Below, piece by piece: positions 31,640-43,427 of a stretch of DNA of 64,000 nt (its first letter is position 1; every line of letters starts with the position of its first letter). The stretch covers positions 67,777,814-67,841,813 of the forward strand of contig CM063107.1 in NCBI GenBank assembly GCA_031841125.1, given 5' to 3'. Under the pieces are notes generated by a model that was given only the letters and a program-made list of their open reading frames with translations, was not told the DNA's origin and did no database searches. Source of the stretch: Acanthococcus lagerstroemiae. Lineage: Eukaryota; Arthropoda; Insecta; Hemiptera; Eriococcidae. A program made the position numbers and the translations under genes.

Positions 31640-33295
31640 GAAATTTGGACTCTTCGTCCCAAATGAGAGCCATATCAAAATTCTGATGCGATATTCAAAA
31701 TGAACGACCCAGTAGAGCCGTATTTCGACATTATATTTGATACCTTTTTATGTAAGATTCCTGAGGTGATGGTACATTCAAGCCTCCTTTTTTGGGGAGA
31801 TAAAATGTTTTCACACAGTCAGAAACTGGGCTCTTTTAATTAAAGTTCATCGTAAACCCCCGCCCCCATTGATCCGACTTTGTAATCAGAATGAAAGAGC
31901 TGAGATTTTCTTTTTCATCCAGATATTTATACATGTATATGAAATTGCATACTTAATTCCCCGTAAATACGTCAGTACGTAGAACATTCAACTGCGTCAG
32001 GTTAAATTAATAACTTTCGGGCACTAATAATAAGTCATGATTTCGTCTCACCGACAGAGCCGATATAACCGTGTACCCACGGGACCAGAGCCCTCATCAA
32101 CAAAAAGCCCCAAACAAACGGGGGAGGGGGGAAATACTTGTTTGTCGATTAAATTCTAAATCCGAGCCTGTATGAAATGATGCTCCTTTTGCAGTTTTTA
32201 TAATCTTCTTTTGAAATCTCTTCCTTCCTGAAGGATACAATTTGCAATTTAATGGCAAATTATTTCCAAAAATGAGTTCAGTGACCATTCAAACACACGA
32301 AACGATAATTATACTCCATTCTGTGAAATTTCTGAGCCCTAGACCCCTCCTCCTTATGGCGAAACCAATATCAAAATCGAATCGCGATCTTGAACCTCCC
32401 ATCCGGTATCTAAATTCCATGATTCCTACTGATGAAAATTTAAGAAAACTTTAATAAAACGTTATTTTTAAAAGAAAAAAATGTACAAGTTTTAAGCCGT
32501 GGGATTTAAGAGCAAGAAGAGGGAAAGGAAAAAATTTCAAAAATTTTATGACGCGATCCACGAGATTGGTTCCAAATAATTATTTACAAATTGTCAGGAA
32601 GTTTCAACCCGATCGGAGAAGGGAAACGGGCCACAAGCTGCCTCCCTTTCTTATGAGAAAATACATCGTTTTTTTTTCTTTTTTTCAGTAAATTGTATTT
32701 TTATCAGCCTGTAATGACGCTATAAGTAGACAGATATAAGTTTTTAATTGGTGATTTAGCATTGACAGAGGGCTCAAAAAAATCAAACATTAAAATTTTT
32801 TTTCATTATATAATTTAATTTGAGGTTTTTTGGTTTTTTTTGGTTTTTTTGTTTTTGTCCTCGAATCTATTTTTGTGATGAATTTTCGGTTGCAACCCGT
32901 TGGAATGCCACCAAAAAAAAGCTGAACCTCCATCACTGGTTTTTCTTCACCGTAGTAGTTGATTTATGGTTTTTGAAGGTCTCTGAATCCGTGTTTGCGG
33001 CTATTTCTTAGTCTCACTTCGTGGGGTGCCACTAAAGATGTCGAACCTCTCAAATTTTCATGACAATTTAATGTTGCCCCTTTCGCGCCCGAGAACCGGA
33101 TTAAAAATCTGATGCGATATTCGAAATTAACAATCCAATAAAGTTGTATTTCGACATCCTGTTCGGTACCTTTTCATTTAAGATTCCTATGGTCGTGGTA
33201 CATTCAAGCCCCTCTTTTGGTGAACAGAACATTTTTGGGGCTTATTACTTCAAGATCATCGTTAACCTCCCATCGATTCGACTTCGTTGCAAGGT
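31640..33295 (+). repeat. 1.4-kb tandem repeat, block I (about 1.15 units)
   Basis: The landmark TGATGCGATATTC lies at about 31684 and again at about 33108, giving a period near 1,424 bp. After each landmark come GTATTTCGACAT, TAAGATTCCT and GTACATTCAAGCC. Other landmarks of the unit are TGAAATTGCATAC, TTCCCCGTAAATACG, AAAATGAGTTCAGTGACCAT, GACGCGATCCACGAGATTGG, GGTTGCAACCCGTTGGAATG and GTGGGGTGCCACT. The family recurs in block II (53000-59100). No conserved open frame. Confidence 0.8.
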
Positions 33296-33483
33296 CGCAG
33301 CCCCTAGTGCTACTACATTGGCCACAAGTTCTGGAAGGCGCGACCTTCCCCGCGGTGTCCCTAGACAAGTGAATAAATTCCGTTTGACTCACTCTAACTT
33401 CGATCGTGATCCACTGACTAGCTCACGAAGCCAACTATGGTAACAACCCTGCCAATAGATCGCGCTGTATGTGTTGGCCGACT

Positions 33484-33741
33484 ACTGATGGTGGATTTAC
33501 ATTCGAGTCGGCGACTTCAGGCCAACATGTTTTTTTGGATGCAGTTTTGACAACACAGCTACACAATGTCAGCGTCATCCTCATCAAACCGGCGCTTGTC
33601 GGTTCGGGGAAAAGTTATCCGCGACATGTCTGTGATAGGTCTGCGACAAAGTTGGAAAAGACTGTAAATCCGTAGTTGTCGCCGATATTTAAAAGTTTGT
33701 TCATGACATGTCGCCGACTCGAATGTAAATCCGCCATTAGT
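33484..33741. mobile_element. 258-bp MITE with 32-bp terminal inverted repeats
   Basis: The ends are ACTGATGGTGGATTTACATT and, inverted, ACTAATGGCGGATTTACATT, both continuing CGAGTCGGCGAC. The interior has CGACAT/GTCGCC-rich repeats. No open frame. No convincing target duplication, so the superfamily is not assigned. Confidence 0.75.
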
Positions 33742-34139
33742 CTAAAAGCGGCCAATTTATTTTAAATGGGAATTTCCGGTATTAGTAGCCTAGTGTCTTT
33801 GGTAAAGTATTGAAAGTCTGTAGCGAACAACTAGTTTTTAATACTAACTAGGGCCGGTGAAAGTCCAGTTGCACCGGAGCATGTGCACCAAGTTTTCCGT
33901 TGTGTGCCAGAGTAAAGGCATGAACATGTCGAAAAGGTCTTTTTTCCCTTCTTTTTTAGAGACTAGGATATTGGATATATGTTTTTATTTTATTTACAGC
34001 TTTGACTGGCTGTGTTACAATATTACCTATTTCTTCTAATCATTTAGAGGTTTATGTAAATGGGCCACCGTCTAGTCTGCCCATTTAAGGGCATAAACCT
34101 CTGACACGTTTTTCCAGTATTTTTTATTTTGCTGGCCCA
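33742..34139. other. Unassigned, with a dispersed repeat piece
   Basis: 33890-33945 (GTGTGCCAGAGTAAAGGCAT and on) matches the dispersed motif of 17120-17165. No gene seen. Confidence 0.4.
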
Positions 34140-34915
34140 GTGAGGACCTACATACCTCTGAATTTCGTCTAGCCATTTTGTATTATAGGCCTTCCTCTGT
34201 TTCTTTAATTGCTTCTATAGGTATCCATTGGGTAGCCAGCGAGCACCATCTCTCCCGGCCTCCCCTGGCTATATGGCCTGCATACTTGAACTTGAGTTTC
34301 TTGATCTGGTACCCAATATCTCGGATTTTGGTTTTATTTACAATTTTTTTAATACTAATTTTGTCTTTAATTTTGATTATCAACACACTTCTCATCATTG
34401 AATGCTGTGTTCCAAGAATTAGATATTCTTGCACTTACTTCCTTCGATTTTCCCCCCTCAAAAGAGATGATTTGTCTTAGATATCTGTATTCGTCTACTT
34501 TGTTTATTACTTGGTTACCTATTTGGATATGATCTACATATGTTTCATTGGTCATTATTTTGGTTTTCGACTCGTTCATGCTTAACCCCACTTTTGCACA
34601 TTTCCCATTTTTGCTAGTTCTATTGCATTTTTTTCTATCAGTACGACATCATCCGCAAACCGCAAATTGTTTAGATTTTTACCACCCACATTGATTCCTA
34701 TTTTTTCTCAATTAATTTTCCGAAAAATTTCCTCTTATATTGCATTAACAATGTTTGGTGAAAGCGGGTTACCCTGTTTCACCCCCCGCTATATCCGGAA
34801 CATTCCTCCTTTTTTATCTATTTTTATATATGCTTTCGAAATGTCGTATACCTTTGCTATGATCTGGATACTAGATTGTAAATCAGAGTTCAAAGTTACG
34901 ATATTCTTTTGGCCT
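34140..34915 (-). mobile_element. RTE-like LINE fragment with RT palm and C terminus
   Basis: Minus strand: FRI-stop-RGVKQGNPLSPNIVN (34800-34750, Asn for Asp in QGDPLSP), EKIGINVGGKNLNNLRFADD (near 34680) followed by VVLIEKN, LSMNESKTKIMTNETYVDHI, KVDEYRYLRQIISFEGG (34500-34440), SMMRSVLIIKIKDK, and YAGHIARGGRERWCSLATQW (34270-34210). A frameshift or deletion removes the YG-QTW block. It is an inactive, 5'-truncated copy. Confidence 0.8.
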
Positions 34916-35560
34916 TTACAAGCCCCTGTCGCATCACACCCTGCCTGCGGGCAATAGCCTCGCTCAATCTTTCCCATTCCCTCCTCTCCAAGGCTATCCT
35001 ATGAAATAGTTTGTTTTTTAGAAAATTGTCGAAATCGTCTTTCCACTTTAGCAGTGGTGCTGGTCTCAGGATTTTTGGGGGGATCTGGACCTCCTCGTCT
35101 ATAGTGACCTAAAGATATTAATATATTTCGTCTATGACATTTTGCATTCGGACCCTCCCCCCAACAAAAAAAAAAATTATTTTCTGTATCTGTCCCTGCA
35201 CTTTAGCTTTCATCTTCCGGGTTTTCTTTTGTTTGATGATTGCCAAAAGGTGACCCTGTAGGTCCAACGGTCGTCCTTCATCCTCGGTTCCATTTTCGTC
35301 TCCTGTATGAGGTAATGAAGTAATTATTATTTGGTAACTTTCCTCGTAGAGTTTTGATAAGTATTTTATCTTTCCCTTATATTTTAAGTATACATCTCTC
35401 CGTACTGTTTTGTGTTGTTCTTAGTGGATTTTTTGGTTTTTTAGTTATTGCCCATGTCTGAGAGCCGTACTTCAGTGAAGTTACTAAGCTAGAGTTAAAT
35501 AATGTTATGTACTTTGTGTTGTTGATTTCGAGTCCCAGGAATCGTTGCATATAGCTTCCA
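34916..35560 (-). mobile_element. Second LINE 3' end, upstream of the previous one
   Basis: Minus strand: ITLFNSSLVTSLKYGSQTWA followed by ITKKPKN (35520-35430), a diverged middle, then LLKWKDDFDNFLKNKLFHRI and ALERREWERLSEAIARRQG (35060-34930), the end of the C-terminal region of RTE/BovB-like LINEs. It is a separate copy, since it repeats the YG-QTW region in a different sequence. It has stops and is not functional. Confidence 0.75.
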
Positions 35561-36295
35561 AGTAAATATTCGAAGATTCATTGAAGCTCACCAGGTGGTT
35601 TTAAAACTCATTTTGACTCTGTTAAGACGCAGCAGACCTTGTAAACCTCCTTTAAGAGAGTCAAGGTTCCGATAAGACTTATTTCGTATTTGAGGGAGCA
35701 TCATTCAGACTATAAAATTCATTCAGGCTTCGTTACAAGATTCAATCAGGCTCAGGAATCCTCATTCAGGCTTCGTTATGACCTTTTTAATATTAATTCA
35801 GACCAGGTTAGAGTAATTCAGACTCATTACGACTGATAAGATTAATTCAGACATAGCTGGCGCTCTGTCATCAGACGCATTTAGAGCTCCTTCTGACTCG
35901 AAAAAGACTCAAATTTCATTAAGACCTATCAGGCTTTTTTGAGGCTGATTCAAACCCAGTCATGATTCGATAGAATTTATTCAAAAGAAATGTATAAATT
36001 AAGTTTGACGCAATAAAACTGTGGTAAGTGTGTTAAAAGCTCCAACGAGATTCATTTGTACTCCATATAGACATAGGACAGGGTTCGTCAGTCTTCCTTT
36101 GGACTTATTAAAATTCATTTAGACTCTGGTTGTTCCCTGGGCTCGTTCAGACTCATCGAATTCATTTTAAACACACGTCTATACTTCTTAAATTCATTTA
36201 GACGTTGTCAGAGCTGGATGAGGTTCACTCAAATTACTGCAGAACTTATCAGACGCATTAACGCCGCATTATGATTGTTAAAGCCCTGATGGAAC
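35560..36295 (+). repeat. Degenerate AGACT/TTCAG array, largest copy
   Basis: About 730 bp in which words such as TTCAGACTC, AAGATTCA, TTCAGGCTTCGTTA (35725 and 35771) and GATTAATTCAGAC recur every 20-50 bp without a strict unit. Related arrays are at 16110-16310 and 17890-18062, and weakly near 42580. Confidence 0.5.
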
Positions 36296-36360
36296 GTTTA
36301 TTAGGGTACGAAAGCATATAAAATGTAACACTACGAGTCTTTGTAGGAGACACGTTTTTA
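36296..36360 (+). repeat. Dispersed repeat, copy 1
   Basis: TTATTAGGGTACGAAAGCAT and the following 40 bp recur at 46598-46655 with few changes. Confidence 0.75.
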
Positions 36361-36599
36361 CTCCCTTGCCCACTAGTTAGTCTGGGCCAAAAATTTTACT
36401 CGCAGTTTTATGAAGATAAAATCAAGGGTCAAACGAGGAAGAATATACTGGGTGTTCCACGAAAATTACCTCCTCCCATTTTTTTCCCGAACCGATTGGC
36501 GGATCTATGCCGGGCCAATTGCCATCTTCCTGCGGTAAGGTCTAGTTTCTCTGGAGCTTGAAAAATTTTCTCCCCCATTTATGGGGGGCTGTAACGTGC

Positions 36600-37480
36600 C
36601 ACCAACTTCGGAATCTTAAATGGAAAGGTATGCCTTTATGCACATTGCTGGAAAGGACATATCCTGCAAAATACGAATCCGTGAAAAAATTTCAAAATTC
36701 ATCAATTTTGGGGGCAAGGAGCCTAAAGATGACCAGAATCCGTAAAAAATCAAAGTGTCATAACCTAGCAAACAAACGATTGAAAGAGGAGTTTTCGAGG
36801 TCACGGATTCCGAGTACATGATTTAACCCGGTTTAGGGCTTTAAAATCCAAATTTTCAACCTAAAATTGATTTATATTCATAAATTTTTAACTTTCTGAA
36901 TGCAGATTATTAAAGTGGCTTCACGCACATCGTCGAATCGGGAACTACCTCCAAAGTATAAATTCATGAAAAAATTTCAAAATTCATCAAATTTGGGGGT
37001 AAGGGGCCTAGATATAATCAAAATCCGTCCAAAATTGAAGTATCATGACCTAGCAAACAGAAGACTATGGAAAAGGGGGTTTTTGAGGTCGCTGATTCCG
37101 AATATCACACTTTCCTCCCGATTCAACCCGTTTTAGGGCTCTAAAATTCAATTTTAGACTCAAAAGTGATTCTAATTTACAAATTTTTGAGTTTCTGAAC
37201 GCACGTTATCAAAGTGGCTTCATGCACATTGTTAGATAGGGCAGTTCCTCCAAAATACGAATTCGTGAAGAAAAATGGCAAATTCATAAATTTTGGGAGA
37301 CAGGGTTTCTCCCTAGCTCCCAAACCCTATCAAAAATCAGACCCCTAAAAGTGCTACCATTTACAAAATTTTGAATTTCTCATTGCAGATTATCCAAATG
37401 GCTTTATGCACGTCATTGAAAAGTGAACTTCCCCCAAAAACGAATCTGTGCGAAAAAAGTTTGGGTTCATCGCGTGATTT
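36600..37480 (+). repeat. 295-bp tandem repeat in the left arm, three-plus copies
   Basis: ATGCACATTG/ACGCACATCG recurs at about 36637, 36922, 37217 and 37402. Each is followed by TCC-AAAATACGAAT-C-GTGAA and AAATTCAT, and, in the first two, by CCTAGCAAACA and a G-rich TTTCGAGGTC block. The last unit is shortened. The right arm has one inverted copy only, a mosaic of units 1 and 2. Confidence 0.75.
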
Positions 37481-37749
37481 CCTACATCCAGCACATCCTA
37501 GGGCCCCGAAATCCGAAATTTGAATGAGAAAGGTGGTGTCAAGTACAAATGTTTGACATTTTGGGACTTACTAGACATACAGGGTTATTCAGTTTTCGTT
37601 GCAACATAGGAAACCCCGGCATGGTGCGTGGTAATATGAATAAGCGGGCACACAATGGCCGTCTATTCAGATATAAACGCATCATTACTGTGCTCTGTGG
37701 TGCCGTGACGGACAACAGAAAATGCAACGATTTGGGGGGAAAACTCGAT

Positions 37750-39030
37750 GGTTTTTGAAGAATTTTATCGAAACTCGTCAGGAAAAATGTTCGATAATCT
37801 CCGGAGGAATTTCATTGGTATTGTTGGAAACAAATTATTCCAATAATTTCCAAAGAATTTCTTCGGAAACGTCGGGGAAAATCTCTATAAATTAAAAAAA
37901 AATTCATCGGAACTTGCGAAAAATCTCCGATCATTTTTAAATAATTTTATCGAAACTCAGGAAAGTCTCCAATAAATTGTAAAGAATTTTTTTGGAAACG
38001 GGAAAAATCTCGGATATGATTATTAAGAAATTTCATCGGAAATCTTTGGAAAAAATTTCGATTATGTCCATAGAATCTCATCGGAAATCTTTAGAAAAAT
38101 TTCCAATCATTTCCAAAAAAAGTTTCATCAAAATTCTTCGAGAAAATTTTTCGATAATTTCTGAGAGAAATACTCAAGAAAAATCTCCGATAATTTTAAA
38201 GGAATTTTTTTCGGAACTCGGGAAAATTCTCCGATAAGTTTTAAGGAATTTCAACGGAAATTGTTGGGAAAAATTCCGATAATGTCCAAAGAATCTCATC
38301 GGAAACCTTTAGAAAAAATTTCCTGTAATCTCCAAAAAGTTTCGTCAAAATTCTTCGAGGAAGTTTTTTCGGTAATTTTTGAAGCTTGTCATAGGAAATA
38401 TTCGGGGGAATATTCCAATGGTTTAATAATTCAAAAATTATCGGAAAGTATTCTCGAGGGGGTTAGTGAAATTTTTTTTGGAAATCATTGGAAATTTTTC
38501 CTGAATATTTCCGATGAGATTCTTCGGAAATTATCGGAATTAGTTTCCAACGATTTCCGATAAAATTCCTGAAAATTTATCGGAGATTTTTCCCGAGCTC
38601 CCATAAAATTCCTTAAAATTTATTGGAGATTTTTTCCAACGTTTCCGAATAAATTCTTTGGAAATTATTGGAATTTTTTTCAACAATTTCCGATAAAATT
38701 CCTTAAAATATATCGGAGATTCTTCCCGAGTTCCAATGAAATTCTTTAAAAGTTATCAGAGATTTTTCCCGAGTATTTCCCAGAAATACTTCAAAAATTA
38801 TCGAAAAATTTTCTTGAAGAATTTTGATGAAATTTCTTGGAAAGCATTGGAAATTTTTTCTAAAGATTTCCGATGAGATTCTTCGGACGTTATCGGAATG
38901 TTTTTCGATGCAATTCCTTAAAAATCATCCAATATTTTCCCCCTGACGTTTCCAAAAAAATTATTTGGAAATTCTTGGAATTTTTTCCCAACAAAATTCC
39001 GGTGAAATTTCTTAAAAATCAGCGGATATT
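37750..39030. repeat. Inverted-symmetry array of GGAAA...TCCGATAA motifs
   Basis: From 37750 to about 38460 the plus strand repeats words such as TCGGAAATCTTTAGAAAAA, AATCTCCGATAATTTTAA and AATCTCATCGGAAA. From about 38465 to 39030 the complements appear in reverse order (TTTCCGATGAGATTCTTCGG, TTTTATCGGAGATTTTT). Higher-order blocks of roughly 220-260 bp are visible inside. Confidence 0.8.
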
Positions 39031-39418
39031 TTTCCGTGTGACATTCGGAATCAGCGATCTCAAAAACCCCTTTTCGATAGTCCGTTTGCTAGGTCATGAT
39101 ACTTCAATTTTGGACGGATTTTGGTCATTTCTAGGCTCCTTGCCCTCAAAAATTGACTAATTTTGAAATTTTTTCACGGATTCGTATTTTGCAGGGTATG
39201 CCCTTTCCAGCGATGTGCATAAAGGCATACCTTTCCATTTAAGATTCCAAAGTTGGTGGAATGTTACAGCCTCCCATAAATGGGGGAGAAAATTTTTCAA
39301 GTCCTAGAGAAACTAGACCTTCCCGCAGGAATATGGCAATTTGTCCGGCAAAGATCCGCCGATCGGTTCGGGAAAAAATGGGTCGGTGGGGGGGGGGGTA
39401 ACTTTCGTGGAACACCCA

Positions 39419-41335
39419 ATTCTACATAACCTATCGAAGGCGACTACTTAATAAGCGACCCACTTCACAGGTGAGCACCTGTACCCAAAGTTCGGCAAAT
39501 GAAAGACACTGTAATTCTGGTATAATCTAAAAGGAAGTTCTGCATTTCTTAAAGCAGGAGGTAGAAGCAATAGTTTAAAAATTGAAGAAAGAGAAGGCGC
39601 CATTTTTTATCAACCAGTTTCCAGGCAAGTGGATTCCGCCGACGAGTACACAGCTGTACCTGCTCATACACTAAATAAAATTCGAAAAAAGTCCAACCTT
39701 TCTTACAATCGTGGTCTCCTAGTCGGGGGCCGCTTTTCGCATTATTCAGCCAGAGTCTGAGGGGCTCCGACACGCTATCGCATTTTCAGATTGGTGTTGA
39801 TTTCTAGAGTCCGTGTTTGATCCACTGGTCTGTAATAATCTCTTGTTATTAGGATGGCCGGAACTTAGTCTTCTTCGGACAATGATAGTTTTCAATGAAA
39901 ATCTGTCCAGAAAATAGCAATTAAAGTCGTCGACGAAATCGTAAATTGCGAGCTTAAAGGAAAAGAAGAATTGTGAGAAAACGAAGTTAAATCGTTAAAT
40001 GTTTGTTCGAAATGACAGCCACGCGTAGAATCGTATATTACGTCAGCTCCACGTGTTACAATTTCGTGCTAAAAACAGACAGTAGGAATTTTACTCGAGC
40101 TTATGAAACTTTCGCAGTTCTATTTATTATTATACACTCGGAGTTCGGCTTTCGCCTCTTCGATTCGGATACCGTACAAATACTGCTCATAAATTTGGCA
40201 TGTTGGCTGGAAAAATTTCTTTCTAATCGGAATAAATGAAATTCTGTTCCAGGTAAGATATACGTTCAACTATCGGTTGCCACGTGAAGACTTTTCCGTA
40301 AAAGGCTAAGGCGTAGAAACGGAATCTGGAAAATGGTTCGAATATTTACTATTATATGTGTACTATATCACTCTGCATACACCAGTTAAGCTGTCATGTT
40401 CAATCAGTAGAAAAGGTCTATCTGATTCTACCCATTTATACTCTTCGCCGAGAAATTCGGCGAGGGGGCGTGAACTGGACGCGGAAAAACGAGTGAGATT
40501 CAGGTTCCGTTACAACTTTTTAGATTAAGTTGTCGCGAAAGTTATACAGGAAATTTAAATTTTTCCATACTGAAAGTTTGTTTCGCCTTTTCGACTCAGT
40601 TTTTCTTCGTTTTTGAAGAACAACTTCGACGGAAGACGCCGGTTAAACAAAGCAAACTTGACCGGAATTTCGGCAGGCCTAAAATTTTATTATTGATTGA
40701 ATGGAGAGTAATATTACCCGCACGTACTGTTTCTACTGCAGCCTCTGCTGCAGTTAACCATCGCAATTATTTTACACTCGGGGATTGCGAGCGATAAATG
40801 AAATTGGCGAGAGTTTGCGATATTTGATATCGCATTTTACGTGCGCGGTCGCCCTTTCTGTAAGCACCGCACCGAGCAGGGCATAAAATGGCACCCTGAT
40901 TATTGAAAACAATGTACGAATATACGTAGATACAGTCATCAGCATTCACTCGGAAGGATTGCGTTGGCTGAAATATATCCGAAACAGAGCGAGAACATTA
41001 TACGGATATCTTCGAACAACCCTTTTCCATTTCATATACGTATCACCCTCTGCTGAGTTGTACGAAACGAAAATTTTCAATTTAAATTCATTTTCGATTT
41101 TCAAGTATATTTTTCCTTTCTAAGCTAGTTGGCTTGCGTTTTTTTTAATGAATATCTCCAACCTGTTACTGTACACCATGTTTGTTATGGACGTGGCCGG
41201 CCTACGTGCTGAGAGTATATGAGAGTTACAGAAGCGAACAACACGTCACTCGAAACGTCGATATGACGTGCTGCGAGTGTGAATCAAATTCGAACTCATT
41301 TGTTTGACAGAATCTTTCCAGTAGCGTAAATAGAT
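39419..41335. other. Unassigned 1.9 kb
   Basis: Only short frames (for example 40003-40239, ending just before CAGGTAAGATA, a good splice-donor word, but with no recognised protein). No repeat family noted. Confidence 0.4.
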
Positions 41336-41339
41336 TTTT

Positions 41340-41590
41340 TTTTTGTATGGACACGAAAGGCAGAGGCGAAACTTGACTTTCAGTTTGGGAGGGTGGAGAA
41401 GGAAAATTTGCCGACAAATATTTTTTTTAAACTAAAAACTCGCCAACAAAACAATTTAAAAATTTGAAAATTTGCCGATTTTTCAATCAAAATCTTTCTA
41501 TATATTAAAAACCAAAACTTCTCCCCCTCCCCCTCTTGGAAAAAAACTCCAAGCCGGATCTCTTTATATATTAAAAGCCAAAATATCTAT
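41340..41590 (+). repeat. Dispersed repeat, copy 1 of a pair
   Basis: TTGACTTTCAGTTTGGGAGG and AAAATTTGCCGATTTTTCAA recur at 44265-44345 in the same order and orientation, with (AAAT)n additions. Confidence 0.55.
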
Positions 41591-42115
41591 TATTCACCTC
41601 CAACACTACCTTTGTAGGGAGCTCCAGGGAATTTCAATAATTTGAGAATCAGCAACTGCTGCATGTCACGTCCTGGAAAACACCCTAGATAGCCAGCGGA
41701 TCATCTGACACCACCCTATCTCGTTTATTTTATTGTTTATTTCACCCTCCTCTCTGCCTCCAAGATGTCTGTCAGTAACAATAATGGAATTTTTATTGCC
41801 TCATATTCTTGCGGAGAACACTGATGGATCTAACCGACTCAGCTTCCTCTAATACATCAAATTGAGAGGTGTGACTTATTCTTGAAGGTATAGAAACTCA
41901 TCAGTTATTTGTACAACTAAGCCTCGATAAGACAAAAAAAAAAAAACAGCAACCTGCGAACTCTGAGGAATGTAATATTCTCAGCCACCTCAAATAGGTC
42001 AAATTAAGATCTGAGAGTTATTAATAAACTTAGAGTAACTCGTCAGTTGTGTGCACAACTGGTACTATCAGAGAGCCTCAGTAAACAGAAAAATGCACTC
42101 TGACAGAAAGACTGA
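41591..42115. other. Unassigned sequence
   Basis: No gene seen. AGTAACTC/CATCAGTTAT-type words recur twice, with CTCAGT near 41885-42075, as a loose duplication. Confidence 0.35.
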
Positions 42116-42117
42116 AA

Positions 42118-42175
42118 AGCATGGTGAACCGGCGAGGCCGGCACGAGCGAAGCGAGTGACGGCGGGGGGTTGAGC
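42118..42175. repeat. GC-rich block with CTCGCTTCGCTCG palindrome
   Basis: GGCCGGCACGAGCGAAGCGA and GTGACGGCGGGGGGTT stand out from AT-rich flanks. The inverted sequence occurs at 56850-56890. Confidence 0.65.
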
Positions 42176-42191
42176 CTAGTATTTCTTAATT

Positions 42192-42243
42192 GAAAAAAAT
42201 AATAATAATAATAATAATCATTTATTTATTTATTTATTTATTA
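42192..42243 (+). repeat. AAT/ATTT simple repeats
   Basis: (AAT)7-like followed by (TTTA)6-like repeats. Confidence 0.9.
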
Positions 42244-43340
42244 GACATTTTTAAAGCCCGCCTCGCAACAGCTCCTTATGGGCCAAAACAGCGTTAAAAC
42301 AGAAGCAAAATATGGGCCCGGGGACTAATTTTTGAGAACGTCCTTGTACCGTCAAAAAAGTCTGCCTTTTTTCTACTCTTTATTTTTTTTTCCTTCCTTC
42401 GTTCCTCTTTTTACCTTATTTTTGAAGCGCCTTTTTTATAGTGAGCCGCTTGAGACATTCTCCTTCCTCGGCCCTTGCGCAAACATACACCATCCGAGAG
42501 GTTTCTTGGATTCATTTAATACTATGATAATACGACTCTTTTGACCCATCAAGTCCACCTCCTCCAACTTATGTAAAACTTCTAGGACTCTTTCAGACTT
42601 CTCAGAGACTTTAAAGATCTTCCGAACTAGTCTGGGAGAGTAAGCTGGAAGGACATTAGGAATACTTGAGAGGAACACACAACTTCCATTACACATTAAG
42701 GTGGTTGTTATTTACTCTTGGTGATCTTTCTTTTTTCTGAATTTCCTCTGATTCGTCTTCTAAATAGGTTCCAATGAAATCAATTGGGGAAAAAAAAACC
42801 TATAAAGTTTTAGGTCGATTAGATTTAGGGGAATCCATGCCAGAAGCTCCCTTTCGTTCTTACGAGTATGGGAAAAACACATTGATTTTTCACTTTTGTT
42901 CCAGACTAAATTTCCCTCCTATATTCACGAGGACCAAAGCACGTAAATTAAATAATAGAACATTTCCTATCGGATTCAGCTTGAGACATTGGAAAATGAG
43001 TCTATTGCTTTCTACTTTTAGACAGCCCGGTAGCCACGGGAGGGGGGAAGCTAGGGCTGAGCCCCCTCCAAAGGTATCTTGAGCCCCCCCTAGACAGAGA
43101 TACCACCATTAAAAAAATCATCATGACGCCAGGTCCCTAGCCAGAGTGGTGCTAGGGGGTGCTGAGTTGCCTTTAACGCTTGCCGGAGCCTCCCCTGGCA
43201 AAATTTTGTGAATAAAAATAACGAATTCCTTCTATTTTTCTCGCTAGTTTTGTTCAAAACTTTTCGTTCCATTACATTTTGATGTTCATAAACTTGTCAA
43301 TACTGATTTTGCTTTGAAAGGTGGAAGAATCGTATGTTTG
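42244..43340. other. Unassigned sequence
   Basis: No gene recognised. 43020-43200 has CAGCCCGGTAGCCACGGGAG and two GAGCCCCC blocks, perhaps a repeat fragment. Confidence 0.35.
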
Positions 43341-43351
43341 TCGTTCTTTAT

Positions 43352-43427
43352 ATGTGACGTGTCACAAGAAAAAGGCCCGAGTGTCCATCTAACAGTTCAG
43401 ACACACAGGCCTTTTTCTTGTGTCATA
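43352..43427. ncRNA. Pre-miRNA-like hairpin (candidate only)
   Basis: CACAAGAAAAAGGCC (43363-43377) pairs perfectly with GGCCTTTTTCTTGTG (43408-43422), and GTGTC (43381-43385) pairs with GACAC (43400-43404) above a small bulge, leaving a 14-nt loop. The fold is about 70 nt, within pre-miRNA size. A small foldback transposon remnant is equally possible. There is no expression evidence. Confidence 0.35.

Larger units (their letters stand above)
36449..39418. mobile_element. 2.97-kb foldback element, near-complete palindrome
   Basis: The left end TGGGTGTTCCACGAAAATTA (36449) and right end (39418) are inverted. The arms match at about 90% over roughly 380 bp (36449-36820 against 39035-39418). 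Inward, the left arm has extra tandem copies of a 295-bp unit (36600-37480) and a segment of other sequence (37490-37750). The centre (37750-39030) is a GGAAA/TCCGATAA array whose two halves are inverted copies of each other about 38460. No coding frame or transposase. No target duplication was recognised. Confidence 0.85.

Noticed and set aside
31640..33295. Macrosatellite block read as a single large transposon
   Set aside because: The same landmark order restarts about 1.4 kb later and again in block II, which fits tandem units better; no terminal repeats or transposase were seen.
40003..40260. Host exon ending at CAGGTAAGATA
   Set aside because: The donor word is good, but the frame has no known similarity and no matching acceptor or neighbouring exon could be identified.
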